This document shows, piece after piece, positions 22,296 through 33,449 of a DNA stretch of 64,000 nt. Position numbers and translations under genes: made by a program. The stretch's first letter is position 1. Each line of letters opens with the position of its first letter. The DNA comes from Oegoconia quadripuncta (lineage: Eukaryota > Arthropoda > Insecta > Lepidoptera > Autostichidae). The stretch covers positions 35,061,242 to 35,125,241 of the forward strand of contig OX438743.1 in assembly GCA_949316235.1 (NCBI GenBank), given 5' to 3'. Under the pieces are notes generated by a model. That model ran no database searches, had not been told where the DNA came from, and saw only the letters and a list, made by a program, of their open reading frames with translations.

Positions 22296-22622
22296 TTTTT
22301 TTATACACAAGGGGTTAGCACTTGACCTCAATCACACCTGATGTTAAGTGAAGATGAGGCCGAAGGTGGAAGCATACTGACACGGAATTCTAAATATTTG
22401 GGAAACTGGCTATCTTATCTCTGACAACCGGAACAGAACAATGCTATTAACATTGCTGTTTGGCGGCAGATTAAGATAAGATGGTGGTAGCTAGCCAGGC
22501 GGACATTTAAAATGCCCTACCACTAACCAAACCAAATACTAAACATGTACCCCGCTGGTGATGGAACCCGCAACCTCCGATTCGTAAACCCTATGTTGTT
22601 TACATTAAGCCATGGAGGCGGC
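22296..22622 (-). mobile_element. SINE family 1, near full length
   Basis: T run, then ACACAAGGGGTTAGCACTTG, body GACAACCGGAACAGAACAAT and GCTGTTTGGCGGCAG, and the head end TTACATTAAGCCATGGAGGC. The B box is altered to GTGATGGAACCCGC, which breaks the conserved TTCGA core, so this copy is probably a poor polymerase III template. Confidence 0.8.
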
Positions 22623-23149
22623 TATAAAGGTTATTTATAACAAGGCATTGAGACAGAATAGATCTCATGACGATAAGACAAAAACGGTGTTTATGATAAA
22701 AAAAACATTAAAGTCGCGCAATTGATCTTACTCTCTGTACTATGTAGGTAAGCAAATATCAGTGATTTTACAACTGGGTTGCAAACCTGCGGTCTTGAGC
22801 AACCATTTAATGAATGCTACTTAAATTATAGCATTGTGTAGGTACATGTAACTATATAAGTATATGCATTCATGTACGGTGGGCGCGCGCAATTTTGAGA
22901 AGCCAATATGCTGCGCGGTTACCTCGCTCTATGATATTTAATTATGTTTAAACACTCGCTATGTAATTATGCCTGGCATTGAGAGACAGTGAAACAGGTT
23001 CTGTCATTAACACTTATACATTCTATCAATCAAAGTGAAATATCTATTTGTCTACAAGCTAAATGTTTGCTAACGAGGTGGTTGGTGCAAATCGTTTTGT
23101 TGCACGATGATCATTCATAATTTTGTTGTAAGCCTCGGCTTACTACACA

Positions 23150-23270
23150 CCTCTGTGTAGTTTATTTATTTATTTATTAAAGAAGCCAACAGCGTTACAG
23201 ATGTGTATAAATGTTACAAAGTACGAATCCAAAAAAATAAGATAAATTACAGGTTTCATCATATAAATTA
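23150..23270 (-). mobile_element. LINE 3' tail with ATTT repeat
   Basis: A run of TTTA repeats (23160-23180) precedes AGAAGCCAACAGCGTTACAG. The same arrangement (A/T tail then CCAACA/AACAACAG block) is seen at 24195-24250, 24355-24410 and 39750-39790. Interpreted as the reverse-strand end of a retroelement family. Confidence 0.4.
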
Positions 23271-23361
23271 TTATTGTTTTTTATTTTTTGAAGTTCAAGC
23301 TATGGTGTTAGGAGCCACGTAATGGGTAGCTTTACGGACATTGAGACAACGCTGCAAATAA

Positions 23362-23703
23362 TTTTTTTTTTTTTTTATGCACGACGGGTTCGTACTTGAC
23401 CTCAATCACACCTGATGTTAAGTGAAGATGAGGTCGAAGGTGGAAGCGTACTAACCCGCAAACCCCAACACATTTGGGGGACTGGCTATCTTATCTCTGA
23501 CAACCGGAACACAACAATGCTATTAACATTGCTGCTTGGCGGCAGATTTAGATAAGATGGTGGTAGCTAGCCAGGCGGACATTTTAATATGCCCTACCAC
23601 CAACCAAACCGAGTACTTAAACATGTACCCCGCTGGGGATCGAACCCGCGACCTCCGAATCGTAAACTCAGTGTTGTTTACATTGAGCCACGGAGGCGGT
23701 TAG
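23362..23703 (-). mobile_element. SINE family 1, full length
   Basis: A 15-base T run, then ATGCACGACGGGTTCGTACT, the complete body, an intact B box (GGATCGAACCCGCGAC, 23637-23652) and the head end GAGCCACGGAGGCGGTTA. One of the most complete copies. It is immediately followed by a SINE-3 copy. Confidence 0.85.
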
Positions 23704-23730
23704 GGTAATGCCGAGTATTCGTATGATACG

Positions 23731-23968
23731 TGCAGCTGCGCCATCTAGATCCACACTAAGCAACTATAGGCTTGTATTATGGATACCAGATGATTGATAA
23801 ACTACACAAATACATTTTTTTTTGTATATAAATACATATATAAGTGAAAAACTTCCATAACTCGGGAACACATGTCTGTATTCATCATACAAATATGTGC
23901 CCCTAGCGGGATCAAACCAGCGACCTTTTAATATAGCAGTCAAAGCTTCTAACCACTACAACGTAGTG
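23731..23968 (-). mobile_element. tRNA-derived SINE, family 3
   Basis: Read in reverse: head TTGTAGTGGTTAGAAGCTTT, B-box region TCGCTGGTTTGATCCCGC, body ATATGTTTGTATGATGAATA-type and GAGTTATGGAAG, ending GTGGATCTAGATGGCGC. Other copies are at 32433-32650, 37067-37312, 37774-38050, 40555-40773 and 48632-48904. The B box has lost one conserved base here. Confidence 0.8.
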
Positions 23969-24125
23969 GAAATGTTAGTTACTTATTCTTTGAAAAACGA
24001 GCACACCATCTGGTGGTTTGTCACTCATGATTTCGAAACCGCATCGTATGCATTGTTATTCTGAGGATTATACTAGATATCCCTATTCTTCATATTCACA
24101 CCGGAATATGCTTGTCCACTAAGAA

Positions 24126-24434
24126 AGTGAGCGTTACCCAGCGAAAGGGATCTACCACCTAATAAATTATTTTCATATCAAATCAACACTATGACTTTTT
24201 TATTTTATTTTATTTTATTAATTCAGGTTAACAACAGCCTTAAAACACAGATGTACAACTAGTTATTATTTAAATTGTAGGTATAGTGAGCGTTACCCAG
24301 CGAAAGGGATCTACCACCTAATAAATTATTTTCATATCAAATCAATACTATAACTTATTTTATTTTATTTTATTTATTCAGGTTAACAACAGCCTTAAAA
24401 CACAGATATACAACTAGTTATTATTTAAATTGTA
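24126..24434. repeat. Tandem duplication, 159-bp period
   Basis: Unit 1 (24126-24284) and unit 2 (24285-24434) both begin AGTGAGCGTTACCCAGCGAA and end ACTAGTTATTATTTAAATTG. They differ by a handful of substitutions and by the number of ATTTT repeats. Each unit carries a LINE-like tail (ATTTT run then CAGGTTAACAACAGCC), so the duplication happened after the retroelement inserted. Confidence 0.9.
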
Positions 24435-25220
24435 TAGACTAATAAAAGTTAACCACAAATTATATAGAACAGAGAGTAAACTTGTTCACAAACCGCACTT
24501 GTAATAAAAGCAAATATCGATTGCTGGTTTCATATAGTACGTTTGCCTGTACAAGAATTAAAAATAATGTATAAAGTCAAAGGAAATTGAAGACTTAGTT
24601 GTTCGAACCGCGATGGGATATGTACTCTTGAACCATAATGTTACTTACTAGAATATGTACTATGCCTTATAAAAATACTTGAATAGCAATATATATGAAT
24701 AATAATATATATTGTATATAATATATAGCCGCTATAAACATGTACACAATATTATGTAAGGGATAGATATTACATCAATAGAAACAACACATTACTATAC
24801 TATAACATCTCTAATTATATGACATAGAATTACCGCTCATTCATAAGGCTGTCTCTCCAGGAAGAATGCGCAAAAAATACTAGTACTGCAACTTGTGATT
24901 CGACAAAGCAGAAAAACTCATAAGACTGAATATCGCCATGCGGTTGACGTATATGTGCTTGCGTCTAGGTATTGCCGAAATAGTCAGAAATTTTATAATA
25001 GCCTGTTTTACATAGTTTCCTTTTTACGGTGGTTAATTCATTTAAAGGCGAGTATTGAATGTCTACCGGTACCTTATAAATTATTGTCCTATCAATGACT
25101 TCTACTGATATGAACAGCAAGTTTATTTTTATATCTTGCTTACATTATTTATTTCACAAATTTTCATAAAGGATTCCAGATTATATCGCATATACACTAA
25201 CATTTTCCGCCATAAACTTT
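24435..25220. other. No supportable feature
   Basis: AT-rich DNA. A 67-codon frame at 24895-25098 has no recognisable domain. Confidence 0.4.
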
Positions 25221-25223
25221 ACC

Positions 25224-25494
25224 TACCGCCTCTATAGCTCAATGGAAATAACGTAAGGTTTACAAATGGAGGACGCGGGTTCAGTTTCCAGCGGGGTAGA
25301 TTTACAGTTTTCTTTTTTGCTTTTATGTCCGTCAGCAATGTTGACAGCATTATTGTGTTCCGGTTGTATGAGACAAGATAGACAGTCCCCAAAAAATGTT
25401 GGGTGTTGCGGGTGAGCGCGTTCCACTAACGGCCTCATGTTCACTTAAGATCAGATGAATTGAGGTGAGGCGCTAACCCGTCGTACATAAAATA
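25224..25494 (+). mobile_element. SINE family 1, strongly diverged
   Basis: Head ACCGCCTCTATAGCTCAATG, B-box region GCGGGTTCAGTTTCCAGCGG, then TTATTGTGTTCCGGTTGT and the end TAACCCGTCGTACATAAAAT. Many substitutions and indels relative to 42498-42837 indicate an old insertion. The minus-strand open frame over it is a by-product. Confidence 0.75.
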
Positions 25495-25949
25495 GGCGAT
25501 TTTATAAACATAAGGGTTCGATATTGATTCATCTTACCAGAATTTTATGAATCAAATTATTTACAGGTCTTCGAATCGGTAATATTAATTTATATCCATT
25601 ACGTAACACTTACAGAGCGTAACATTGAATCCGTTCCGGCGGTTATCAAGACAAACTATCCGCAGTGCAAACTCATTATTTGCTTTCGCAATGCACGCAA
25701 CATCGTTTCCAATTTTACCAAGAGATTTGCAATTTGCATGGTTCAACAATTTCAAAATATAATCTGTCCCAAAAGCGTAATATAAGCGTTGGCTGAATCG
25801 TACCATATTAGTCGTGATGATGAATGTCATTGGTCGTATGGCTCTCAGCAGAGTAGGACAGGACCAACCCGTCTCTTCCCATGTGTGTCGTCACGACTGA
25901 AGGATCACGATAATAATTATAATAATATTAAATGTTACGTACACTTAAA

Positions 25950-26087
25950 TTATATTAAATATTTATATAAACATCCATGACCCGCGAAAAAATGTTCATA
26001 TTCACACAAACATTTACCCTCAGTAGGATTCGAACCCGCAACCGTTAGTTTCGCTGACAGGGTCACTATCAACCGGTCGTCATCGTC
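25950..26087 (-). mobile_element. SINE family 2, partial
   Basis: ATTTATATAAACATCCATGA, GGATTCGAACCCGCAACCGT (B box) and GCTGACAGGGTCAC mark the reverse head half of SINE-2. The 3' third is missing. Confidence 0.75.
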
Positions 26088-26094
26088 AGCAGCA

Positions 26095-26230
26095 GTTCTG
26101 GGCAGCATCGTCATTGGTGCGGATCTCCCAAAAAATCTGCAATCACCAACCAGTTGCAAATCGCTCCATAGGAGAGGTTTAATGTCCAATAACGGACTTT
26201 TATTGGCTGTTGATGTAATGAATGTTATTT
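26095..26230. mobile_element. LINE fragments in opposite orientations
   Basis: 26095-26160 is the reverse complement of the repeat at 2925-2990 (CATTGGTGCGGATCTCCCAA and TCTGCAATCACCAACC). 26172-26228 is a plus-strand LINE end (GGTTTAATGTCCAATAACGG then ACTTTTATTGGCTGTTGATG) shared with 59628-59680. The second is probably a GL-CPTVDF-type carboxy end. Confidence 0.45.
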
Positions 26231-26432
26231 TACATTTGTACAATACATTATGCATCTAATATCAACTTTTACGTCTTTGGAGTCATGTTTACCGGAAGGT
26301 TGGCCTCTGTATAAGTTGCGCAAAGGCTAAACGCGGCAAGGTAAGGCTGTCGCCCTATATTGCTGAACGGATACATTTTTATTTCTAATTTTAATGTAAA
26401 AGCTTGAGACTAAGTGATTCCGGCACGTAAAA

Positions 26433-26664
26433 AGAATATAACTAACCGGTCTATCCCTGTGGGTGTTAGTTTATGAGACTTTTCCACCAACAAACAGCTA
26501 GATTTGCACGTATTAATGGCGACAGGCTCACATGTGCATTTCTGTATATTTCCAAAGTTCGTTTCAAGCATTAAATTCTTAATGTTTGGAATATACACAA
26601 ACACTAATGTTTGGGATATCTCTGACCACCCCATTTAAGATAAAGGTTGTGACGTATGTATGTA
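26433..26664 (-). repeat. Interspersed repeat E, minus copy
   Basis: Reverse of the block order at 8052-8332: TCCCTGTGGGTGTTAG, CTTTTCCACCAACAAA, GCTCACATGTGCATTTCTGT, TTTGGGATATCTCTGACCAC and AAGGTTGTGACGTATG. Confidence 0.65.
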
Positions 26665-27035
26665 TCATAATAATAAAACTTCCAATACTTGTATAGGTAA
26701 GGTCTATTTTACCAACAAACATAAAATATACAAGTTAAAACAATCGATCAACAGCTAACACGTACATAACTACAAGTTATATGTCCATCAATCATATGCA
26801 ATGATCTGCATAATTATACTCACATAATAAATAGAATAAATCACATTAAGTTTATACGAGTAACACGCGTACCTTATGCATTTATAGTATAGTACGATAA
26901 TGCGAATTAATTTCAGAGCCGCGCAAAAATTATTAGTTACGACTCTACATCACGAAACGGTGGTGAATAAATTCAGAAAGGAAGAGAAATAACCATTTAT
27001 CGACTTGCACGAAGGATTCAATGAATAATAATGAA

Positions 27036-27214
27036 TAAATATTTCGGACAGTTACGCCAATCATCTAGTCCCAAACTAAGAAAAGCTTAGCTATATTAAC
27101 ATCCATGATTCGGGAATAAATTCATTACATAAACATTTACCCTTCGCGGGATTCGAATCCGCAACCGTTGGTTTCACGGACAGGGACATTATCCACTACA
27201 CCAATCGGTCATCA
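27036..27214 (-). mobile_element. SINE family 2
   Basis: From AATATTTCGGACAGTTACGC through CTAGTCCCAAACTAAG and GGGATTCGAATCCGCAACCG (intact B box) to ACTACACCAATCGGTCATCA. A short internal deletion removes part of the middle. Confidence 0.8.
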
Positions 27215-27352
27215 ATCTCTTATACCAAGCAATTTTAGAAGGGCTAATGGAAAGAATCGGCTAAGTCACATTCACCAAATTTTACCATGTTGACATTTAA
27301 AGTTTCGTTACAATTTAATGGTTAACTGAAACATATTTCTCATATATAAATT

Positions 27353-27591
27353 ACTAGCTTTCCGCCCGCGGCTTCGCCTACGTGGAATAACTTTATCTCG
27401 GAAATTTGTTTACCCCGCTTTCTCACTTTATCACTTTATAGGGATAAAAATATATCCCTTATCTTAATCCAGGGTATATTCTACCTATATTACCAAATTT
27501 CATCCAAATCCGTTCATCCGTTTCGCCGTACTTGAGCTATAAACAAATAAACAAACATCCAAACTTTCGTTTTTATAATATTAGTTAGATT
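27353..27591 (+). repeat. Interspersed repeat D
   Basis: ACTAGCTTTCCGCCCGCGGC start, AAATTTCATCCAAATCCG and ACAAACATCCAAACTTTCG blocks, ATAATATTAGTTAGATTG end. One of the least eroded copies. Confidence 0.7.
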
Positions 27592-27849
27592 GATTTTAAA
27601 AGGAAATTTGGTATGTTATATTTACTGGTATCGTCTTCTGTATAAAAATTACCCAATTCTAAATTAAACTGTAGTTCTACTACTGTAAAGGTTAAAATCA
27701 TTTGGGGAATAAGTAGCATAGTTGAGGATCTAGCCTGTCTTTCCCATGAATTTAAAGTGTTAAGTACTTGAATGAACTTAAATAAAATTTTAATAACAGC
27801 GTAGCAAACCATTAATTATTTTAATGAAATAATAATAATATTTTTTTAA

Positions 27850-27965
27850 AAACCGCCAATAATGTACCGCAAATTAGTAAACGTCGTCCTGACGGCGCGG
27901 CGGCGGCGTTCCGTGTCACATTCCCTTTTACGAGGAAGAAGTGAGCGTAGTTATGAACTAAACTG
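27850..27965. repeat. GC-rich patch, probable repeat fragment
   Basis: GACGGCGCGGCGGCGGCGTT followed by TCACATTCCCTTTTACGAGG stands out strongly in composition. It resembles sequence I associate with dispersed lepidopteran repeats, but no second copy is in the window. Confidence 0.3.
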
Positions 27966-28047
27966 GTTATTCACAGTTAAATACAAAATACAGGCCAATG
28001 TTTTTGACCCAGCGAGTTTTTCCCTTGCCTTAGATCGTTACCATATC

Positions 28048-28195
28048 AGCTGAAAGATGTCCACTGCTGGACAAAGGCCTCCCCCAAAGATCTCCATAAC
28101 GATCGGTCCTGCGCTGCCTGCATCCAGCGCGATTTTTACCAAATCGTCGATCCACCTCGTGGGAGGCCTGCCCATGCAACGGTGCATTTTAGATA
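28048..28195 (-). mobile_element. RTE-like LINE RT carboxy-terminal relic
   Basis: The minus strand reads RWMQAAQDRSLWRSLGEAFV then QQWT, the standard final segment of RTE-type LINE polymerases in Lepidoptera. A frameshift/stop separates it from the upstream part (GRPP-like motif turned into GLPR). The overlapping 74-codon plus-strand frame is antisense noise. Confidence 0.75.
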
Positions 28196-28892
28196 CGCAT
28201 ATGGTAAAGAGTGAATTTTGTGACTATAGACCACAAAAAATTAATTTGAAAAAGCGTGACTTATCCGATTCTTCCTCTTAGACTTTCTTTATTTTATAAT
28301 TACGTTTAAGGTGAGAAAGCTGCCCAACTCTATTATTTAAAGTTTCTGAGCGAGTGCCCTTCTACCTCCGACCTCATCTTAACTATTATGGAGATCAGGC
28401 TATAACCCGTCTTATATTAAAACAATAACAAAAAAACATAAAACAATGATCAACTACGTGTCGGGTACGTTAGTAATTATAATTATTCTGCGGTGTCGGA
28501 CGCGCATTAACTTAGGTTTCCGTTGCATATAAGTGGCATACCTTCGACTTACAATCCTAAAGCATACTTAAGTTACATATGGTCGACGTTGGAATACCTT
28601 ACGAGTATTACTAGTCAATAGCCAGCTGCCTGTTAGGCCATGGGCTTCTAATCAGCGCGACAGGTCATTCACACCATACCTTGGAAACCGGGTATACTAA
28701 CGAGAAGGTACATATACGAATGGGTATCTAATACTTATTTACGGCTCTGTGTAGTCCAATATTTTTATTTAGAGTAACAATATAAAAGAATCTGCAAGTT
28801 AAAGGGAATTATTATAGTGTTACTTTATAAGAGATTATTATATATATAATAATTTTACAATTAGGTATTTCAAATTGTATTTGTATTGACTT

Positions 28893-28990
28893 ATTTAAAA
28901 AGAGCAACCCTGGAGTTTCTTGCTCGTTCTTCTCTGGGGAGACTGCCTAGTGAATGAGCGATAAATATGTCATGACGATTTCAAATGTTA
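28893..28990 (+). mobile_element. LINE 3' UTR fragment (AGAGCAACCC type)
   Basis: ATTTAAAAAGAGCAACCCTG followed by GAGTTTCTTGCTCGTTCTTC matches a dispersed 3'-UTR block I know from lepidopteran LINEs. No second copy in the window, so moderate to low confidence. Confidence 0.35.
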
Positions 28991-29029
28991 TTCTTATAAC
29001 TTACGAAATAAATACTCTAACCACCACTG

Positions 29030-29140
29030 AGGTTAGCTGGAAGAGATCTCTATTGGAGATAAGCTCACCTTTGTACAATATTTCCGACTGATTGTCAACA
29101 TGTTTTTTATGTGCAATAAAGAATAAAGAATAAAAACATT
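29030..29140 (+). mobile_element. LINE 3' end, GGAAGAGATCGCT type
   Basis: GCTGGAAGAGATCTCTATTG, GAGATAAGCTCACCTTTGTA, then ATGTGCAATAAAGAATAAAG and an A-rich tail. The tail is complete, the upstream body absent: a classic 5'-truncated insertion. Confidence 0.7.
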
Positions 29141-29289
29141 TTTGATTTGATTTAGAGCACAAATATTGTAAGTAGTTTCATACATTTCTAATCTGCGATC
29201 ACACAATAATTATAATAAAATATGTTCACCATCAAAAATACTTTTAAACTTTTCATACTCCATCATGATTATCACATATTATTCTATTA

Positions 29290-29530
29290 CAAAGATGAGT
29301 AACAGAGTCCGTCAAAGATTTCCAGTAGCGATCTTCTGACTCCCTCTTCAGACCCTCGTCGTCATGTGTAATGAAAAGAGATCATGGCAACAAAACAAAC
29401 TATCCCAAATTCGACTATCTTGCCATTTGCCATCAGGGAGTTCCAGTTCCATCCCGGCTCCATTATCAAATCAGCTCGATGGTACTTGGCTTACATATGT
29501 ATGAAAATTGCAAACCAAATATAGGCTTGT
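29290..29530 (-). repeat. Interspersed repeat P, minus copy
   Basis: CAGGGAGTTCCAGTTCCATC, CGGCTCCATTATCAAATCAG, CTCGATGGTACTTGGCTTAC and ATATGTATGAAAATTGCA correspond to 8911-9020. Confidence 0.5.
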
Positions 29531-29649
29531 AAAAATAATACTAAAATACTTAGGTAGATAATGACGAAAAATTTGTGTTCGAGCCATTATTGAGATCTAA
29601 ATAATATTATATAAAATTATGTAAATTGAATTCGAACTACTAACGTAAG

Positions 29650-29815
29650 TATGGAGTTATTGAAGCGTCAGTGTTTCCCGAATTTTACAGTCTTAGGATC
29701 CTCAAATCTAGAGTGAATATAGGTATAGGTGTTTACACGCATGCTTAATTTGCGGCTACATCGTCACGTACCACGTGATAAAATTGCGGTTAAAGGTAGT
29801 TCCAGTTCGTCATAA
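29650..29815 (+). mobile_element. LINE RT C-terminal relic
   Basis: GCGTCAGTGTTTCCCGAATT reads ASVFPEFYSLRILKSRVN, matching the terminus at 9090-9342. The remainder (CTACATCGTCACGTACCACG then TGATAAAATTGCGGT) is homologous at nucleotide level but frame is lost. Confidence 0.65.
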
Positions 29816-29969
29816 AAATTTACGATATAAAGAAGAACACAAGTAAAATAAATAGGAATTATTTTTTATTTCACCTAATTTCTGAGAAGAAAAAAATGAG
29901 CGAGCGAAGAGAGCAACGTTTATTGCGTTTCGTGTACACGAGGCTCAGCCCTTTCGCCATTTTGTAACT

Positions 29970-30077
29970 GTCATCATCATCATCAGCCCGTAAATATCCC
30001 ACTGCGGGAATATAGGCTTTCCCTCATAATTTGGGGAAGTATGGGCCATAGTCCACCACGCTGGCTCAAAGCGGGTT
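29970..30077 (-). mobile_element. SINE family 4, 3' fragment
   Basis: CATCATCATCATCAGCCCGT, ATCCCACTGCGGGAATATAG and GGGGAAGTATGGGCCATAGT match the 3' part of 38171-38473 in the same orientation. It is truncated before the head. Confidence 0.75.
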
Positions 30078-30079
30078 GT

Positions 30080-30900
30080 AACTGTAATTTTGCCAAATTT
30101 GGTGAAGAATCTAATTGTTTCTGGTGACAGTTCTATTGCTGCGTTAGTTTAATATAAAAGGTGATTTCTAGTGGAACTTAAAATCACATTCGAAAAATGC
30201 AATGCTGAGTGATTACATTCATTGCATTCTAAAAATATCCTATTCTCGATTTAATGTATATGGTACTAATAAATGGACAAAGATTTCCGCACAAATTAGA
30301 AGTTCCTGGCAGTTTTTTTTATATCTACACTGTTCACCGATGCTGAACATTTTATCTATGTATATGCACGAGTATGTAAACGTTCGCGTACCAACTGAAC
30401 GGCATACTTGAAGTTACCAATCCTGTACGGTTGGAAAACCAGAAAGGAAAGCATTGCCCTCCTCTTCCTAGTCGTAAGTACATATCTAAACGGAGACACG
30501 TACGTATATCTACTGCAATTTTCCATCTTGTAATAACGATATAATTAGCAAGAATTTTTTTTAAATTAATTTCTTGGTTGAATCTTCACGCTGTTGTGAT
30601 CAGTGGCTAGACTAATCTTAGATTAACTTAAAGTAGGTCTAAGCAATCAAACTCTAGTTAAGCCAACCAAAGCAAATGACCGGCATCCTATCATACATAC
30701 AGTTAATTGCCTAGACCTACTTATGGTTTGTGTCGGTAAATCATTGAACCTTCGATTTTTTAAATCAATCCAGTTTCCATGTTGAGAAAAATATAGCCTA
30801 ACCCAGGTTGTTGTACAGCATTCCTGGCAAGGCAAGTCGATGTACAGTGACCTCAGGATATGCGTTAATAGATCTTAAGTCTTCGTAATAAGAGTAATGT
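30080..30900. other. No supportable feature
   Basis: AT-rich unique DNA; short frames only. Confidence 0.4.
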
Positions 30901-30929
30901 TAGTGAAAACATGTAAGTCGTACTGCGAG

Positions 30930-31050
30930 TGACTGTACATGGCTGGTCGGCGACTCGGGGGAATCTTGAATCAGTTCGAAAGTAGGCTCACGGTTGCTCG
31001 GACGCCCGCGAGGTAGAGACAGCGCGCATGCGCACTCTCGGAATATTCGT
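30930..31050 (+). promoter_or_regulatory. CpG-rich candidate promoter with NRF-1-like palindrome
   Basis: Composition jumps in G+C. GCGCATGCGCAC at 31024-31035 fits the NRF-1/EWG-type palindrome found in animal CpG promoters. Just upstream TTGAATCAGTTCG (30967-30979) contains the arthropod initiator TCAGT. A possible splice donor CGAG|GTAGAG lies at 31012/31013. No exon or coding frame can be tied to it. Confidence 0.3.
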
Positions 31051-32430
31051 TATTCCAAATTCAAAATATCCTCTAATTTTTTTCTTGTTATCTTTTCTAC
31101 TGAATCCAAAAGGAAGTGACCAGTGTTGTGTTTAATTAAAAAAATACTATAGTACCGAATTGTGCTTCTGTTTTTGGAATTGGATACTCCGTCGATTTGA
31201 TACCGTCTCGGCGGGATTGTTTGTTGATTTTGTAAGTATACGAACAACGTTAATTACCTATCACAGTGTGTAAACTAATGGCAGGTGTTAACAGTTTCAG
31301 CATTGTTATTAACTCTTTATAAAAGTACAGATATCCTTTAGCTCAGGTTAACGTAATCTTCCTCATCCTTTAGTAAATTTGTAAATTCAATACAAGATAT
31401 ATAAACAGTAGTTAAAAGAGAAATTTGTAATTATGAAGTACAATATAAGTAGCAATAAATGTAGCAAGGTAACGGTGATTTTTAAATAATAATTGCCAAT
31501 AATGAATTATGAATTGGATTAATGTGTTTTTTTTAATAGGTGCTTACATCATAGAAGCAAAAATATATTCATCTAGGAACAACTATGCACGCAAAGGATT
31601 TTAATGGTCTGTGGTTGTTTTTCATCTCGCTAAGCAAAACGTGTTAAAAGATTGCAGCCTTTGTTGGTCTGTCATCGTAGCACTAGACTGACTAAACAGA
31701 TTCCAATGCAGTTTTATCTGTAGGAAAGCTATAATGGTTCTTTTGGGCCACCTTTGTTAGAATTCCGTGCAGACATTTCCAAAATGTTCAACTTAGTGTC
31801 AGGTAATATATTTACAAATTTAGTTCTGTTTTTATTGTTTTGTTCGTCATCAAAAATACAACTTCGACATTACCAAGAAGGTAACTTCTATGTATCATTG
31901 AAATTATTTAAAAGTTACCTTTCCGATGATTGATAAGATCAAAGAAATAATATTCTATCAAAATCTTGGAGATGAAAAAGAACTTATTTCAACAAAGTTA
32001 TTGTCAATACTTAAACCGCTCAAAAATTGTCAAAACGACCGACATCAGTAAGATTCCATTTTCTATCTCCGGAATGCATCATCAAATGAAACCTTTTCAA
32101 CAAAAGGCAATGATTGAAATCTGTTCATAAATCTCGGAGATATCGCTCAAAATAATCCTTCATAAAGTCACGTAAAAAAATTTGCAGTCTATTGCCCTGT
32201 TAGGACCAAAGATTTCCTATATTGTTAGAACTACAAGAAAAATTAATCAGTTTTTTTATAATTTCTCCAATATCAATAGTCAGGGCTAAAATAAGAGGGG
32301 TGAATGAGTAGGACTTCTTCTCCCCTCAGTTGATGTGAAATGATGTTAGTCAACTTGCAGAAGTAGCTACATAATTCGAATTCTTGATCAACTACCGACT
32401 AAGTAGAGTCATTATTTCTAATCTTTTTAT
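31051..32430. other. No supportable feature
   Basis: AT-rich. A 65-codon minus frame (31050-31247) lies next to the CpG-rich patch but shows no recognisable domain. Poly-T/A patches only. Confidence 0.4.
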
Positions 32431-32432
32431 GG

Positions 32433-32650
32433 TACCAATCCCGCTAGGGGATACTTACGTTTGTATACGACGTGTGTGTGTATTCGAATTATGGATGTTA
32501 TTTACATTATGTATAATAATATAATGACAAAAAACAACATGAATTCTTGTAGTTTATCAACCATCGGATACCAGTAATACAAGCCTAGTTGCTTAGTAAG
32601 AACGTAGATGGCGCTGCTGTAGGTATGACTAAGGATGTAGGTATATCTTA
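32433..32650 (+). mobile_element. SINE family 3, 5'-truncated
   Basis: Begins inside the B-box region (CCAATCCCGCTAGGGGATA). It continues GAATTATGGATG, TAGTTTATCAACCATCGGAT and ACCAGTAATACAAGCC, and ends AGATGGCGCTGCTGTAGGTA followed by a TTAT-rich tail. Confidence 0.75.
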
Positions 32651-32718
32651 TTATTTATCTATTTACTTATTAAATACGTAATAATTAGTTAAAACATTAA
32701 ACGGTAATTGTATCTATT

Positions 32719-32965
32719 TACATACATCCATACATACATAATCTCACGACCATTATCTCAAATGGACACCCCATTTAACCTCAAATATTAAACGTTTAAC
32801 CTTTAAAATAACATCCATTCAATTTTCGAAATATACAGAAATGCACACGTGGCAGCAGGTGAGCCCAGCGCTAAAACATGCAATTGTATAGATATTTTTC
32901 TGTGGAAAGTCCCATAGTAGCCTTTTACGACACTCACGGGAATAAACGGGTTGATTCTATTCTTT
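32719..32965 (+). repeat. Interspersed repeat E
   Basis: CACGACCATTATCTCAAATG, CGAAATATACAGAAATGCAC, CAGGTGAGCCCAGCG, GTGGAAAGTCCCATAGTAGC and TTTTACGACACTCACGGGAA in the expected order. Confidence 0.7.
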
Positions 32966-33027
32966 AAATTTTTTGAATTTATGTTCATGACTGCAGAAAC
33001 AAAAATGCTTTATCAATCTAACTAATA

Positions 33028-33441
33028 TTAGGTCCTTACCAATGAAATTGGCGTTTTGTATGAAGAATTTCATTAAGACTCTTTTCTCCATACAAACATT
33101 TTTGTTTTTTTTTTTTTTTGGGAACGGCAAATCCAAATTTAGCTAAACTTTGTGTGTATTATCGGATAACATTAAGTTAAGAATAGGCAGTTTTAATTTG
33201 TAAAAGTAACCGCTTTATAAAAGTTTCAGTGATTATGGGAAGCACATGAAAAGAGCTCTGTTCAAATTTTTTTATTATGTGGTTTAGCTCAGAAATTAAA
33301 AAATATTTCATGTGAAACCTTGAAATAATATTCCATTTTCCAAATAAAAAACAAATTTGGATATAGCTTTGAAAACCGCAGGAATTGGTACATATAATTA
33401 ATGAAGAAAAAAATACTCCAATTTCATAGGTAAAGACCCAA
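33028..33441 (+). mobile_element. Tc1/mariner-type miniature element (414 bp), copy 1
   Basis: Terminal inverted repeats start TTAGGTCCTTACCAATGAAA on the left and, reversed, TTGGGTCTTTACCTATGAAA on the right. They match at about 26 of the first 29 bases and are flanked by TA on both sides (33026-33027, 33442-33443). The interior is AT-rich with a long T run (about 33105-33119) and no transposase frame. A second copy in opposite orientation is at 57326-57744. Confidence 0.85.
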
Positions 33442-33449
33442 TATATTAA

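Noticed and set aside
28057..28281. 74-codon plus frame
   Set aside because: It is antisense to a LINE carboxy-terminal relic.
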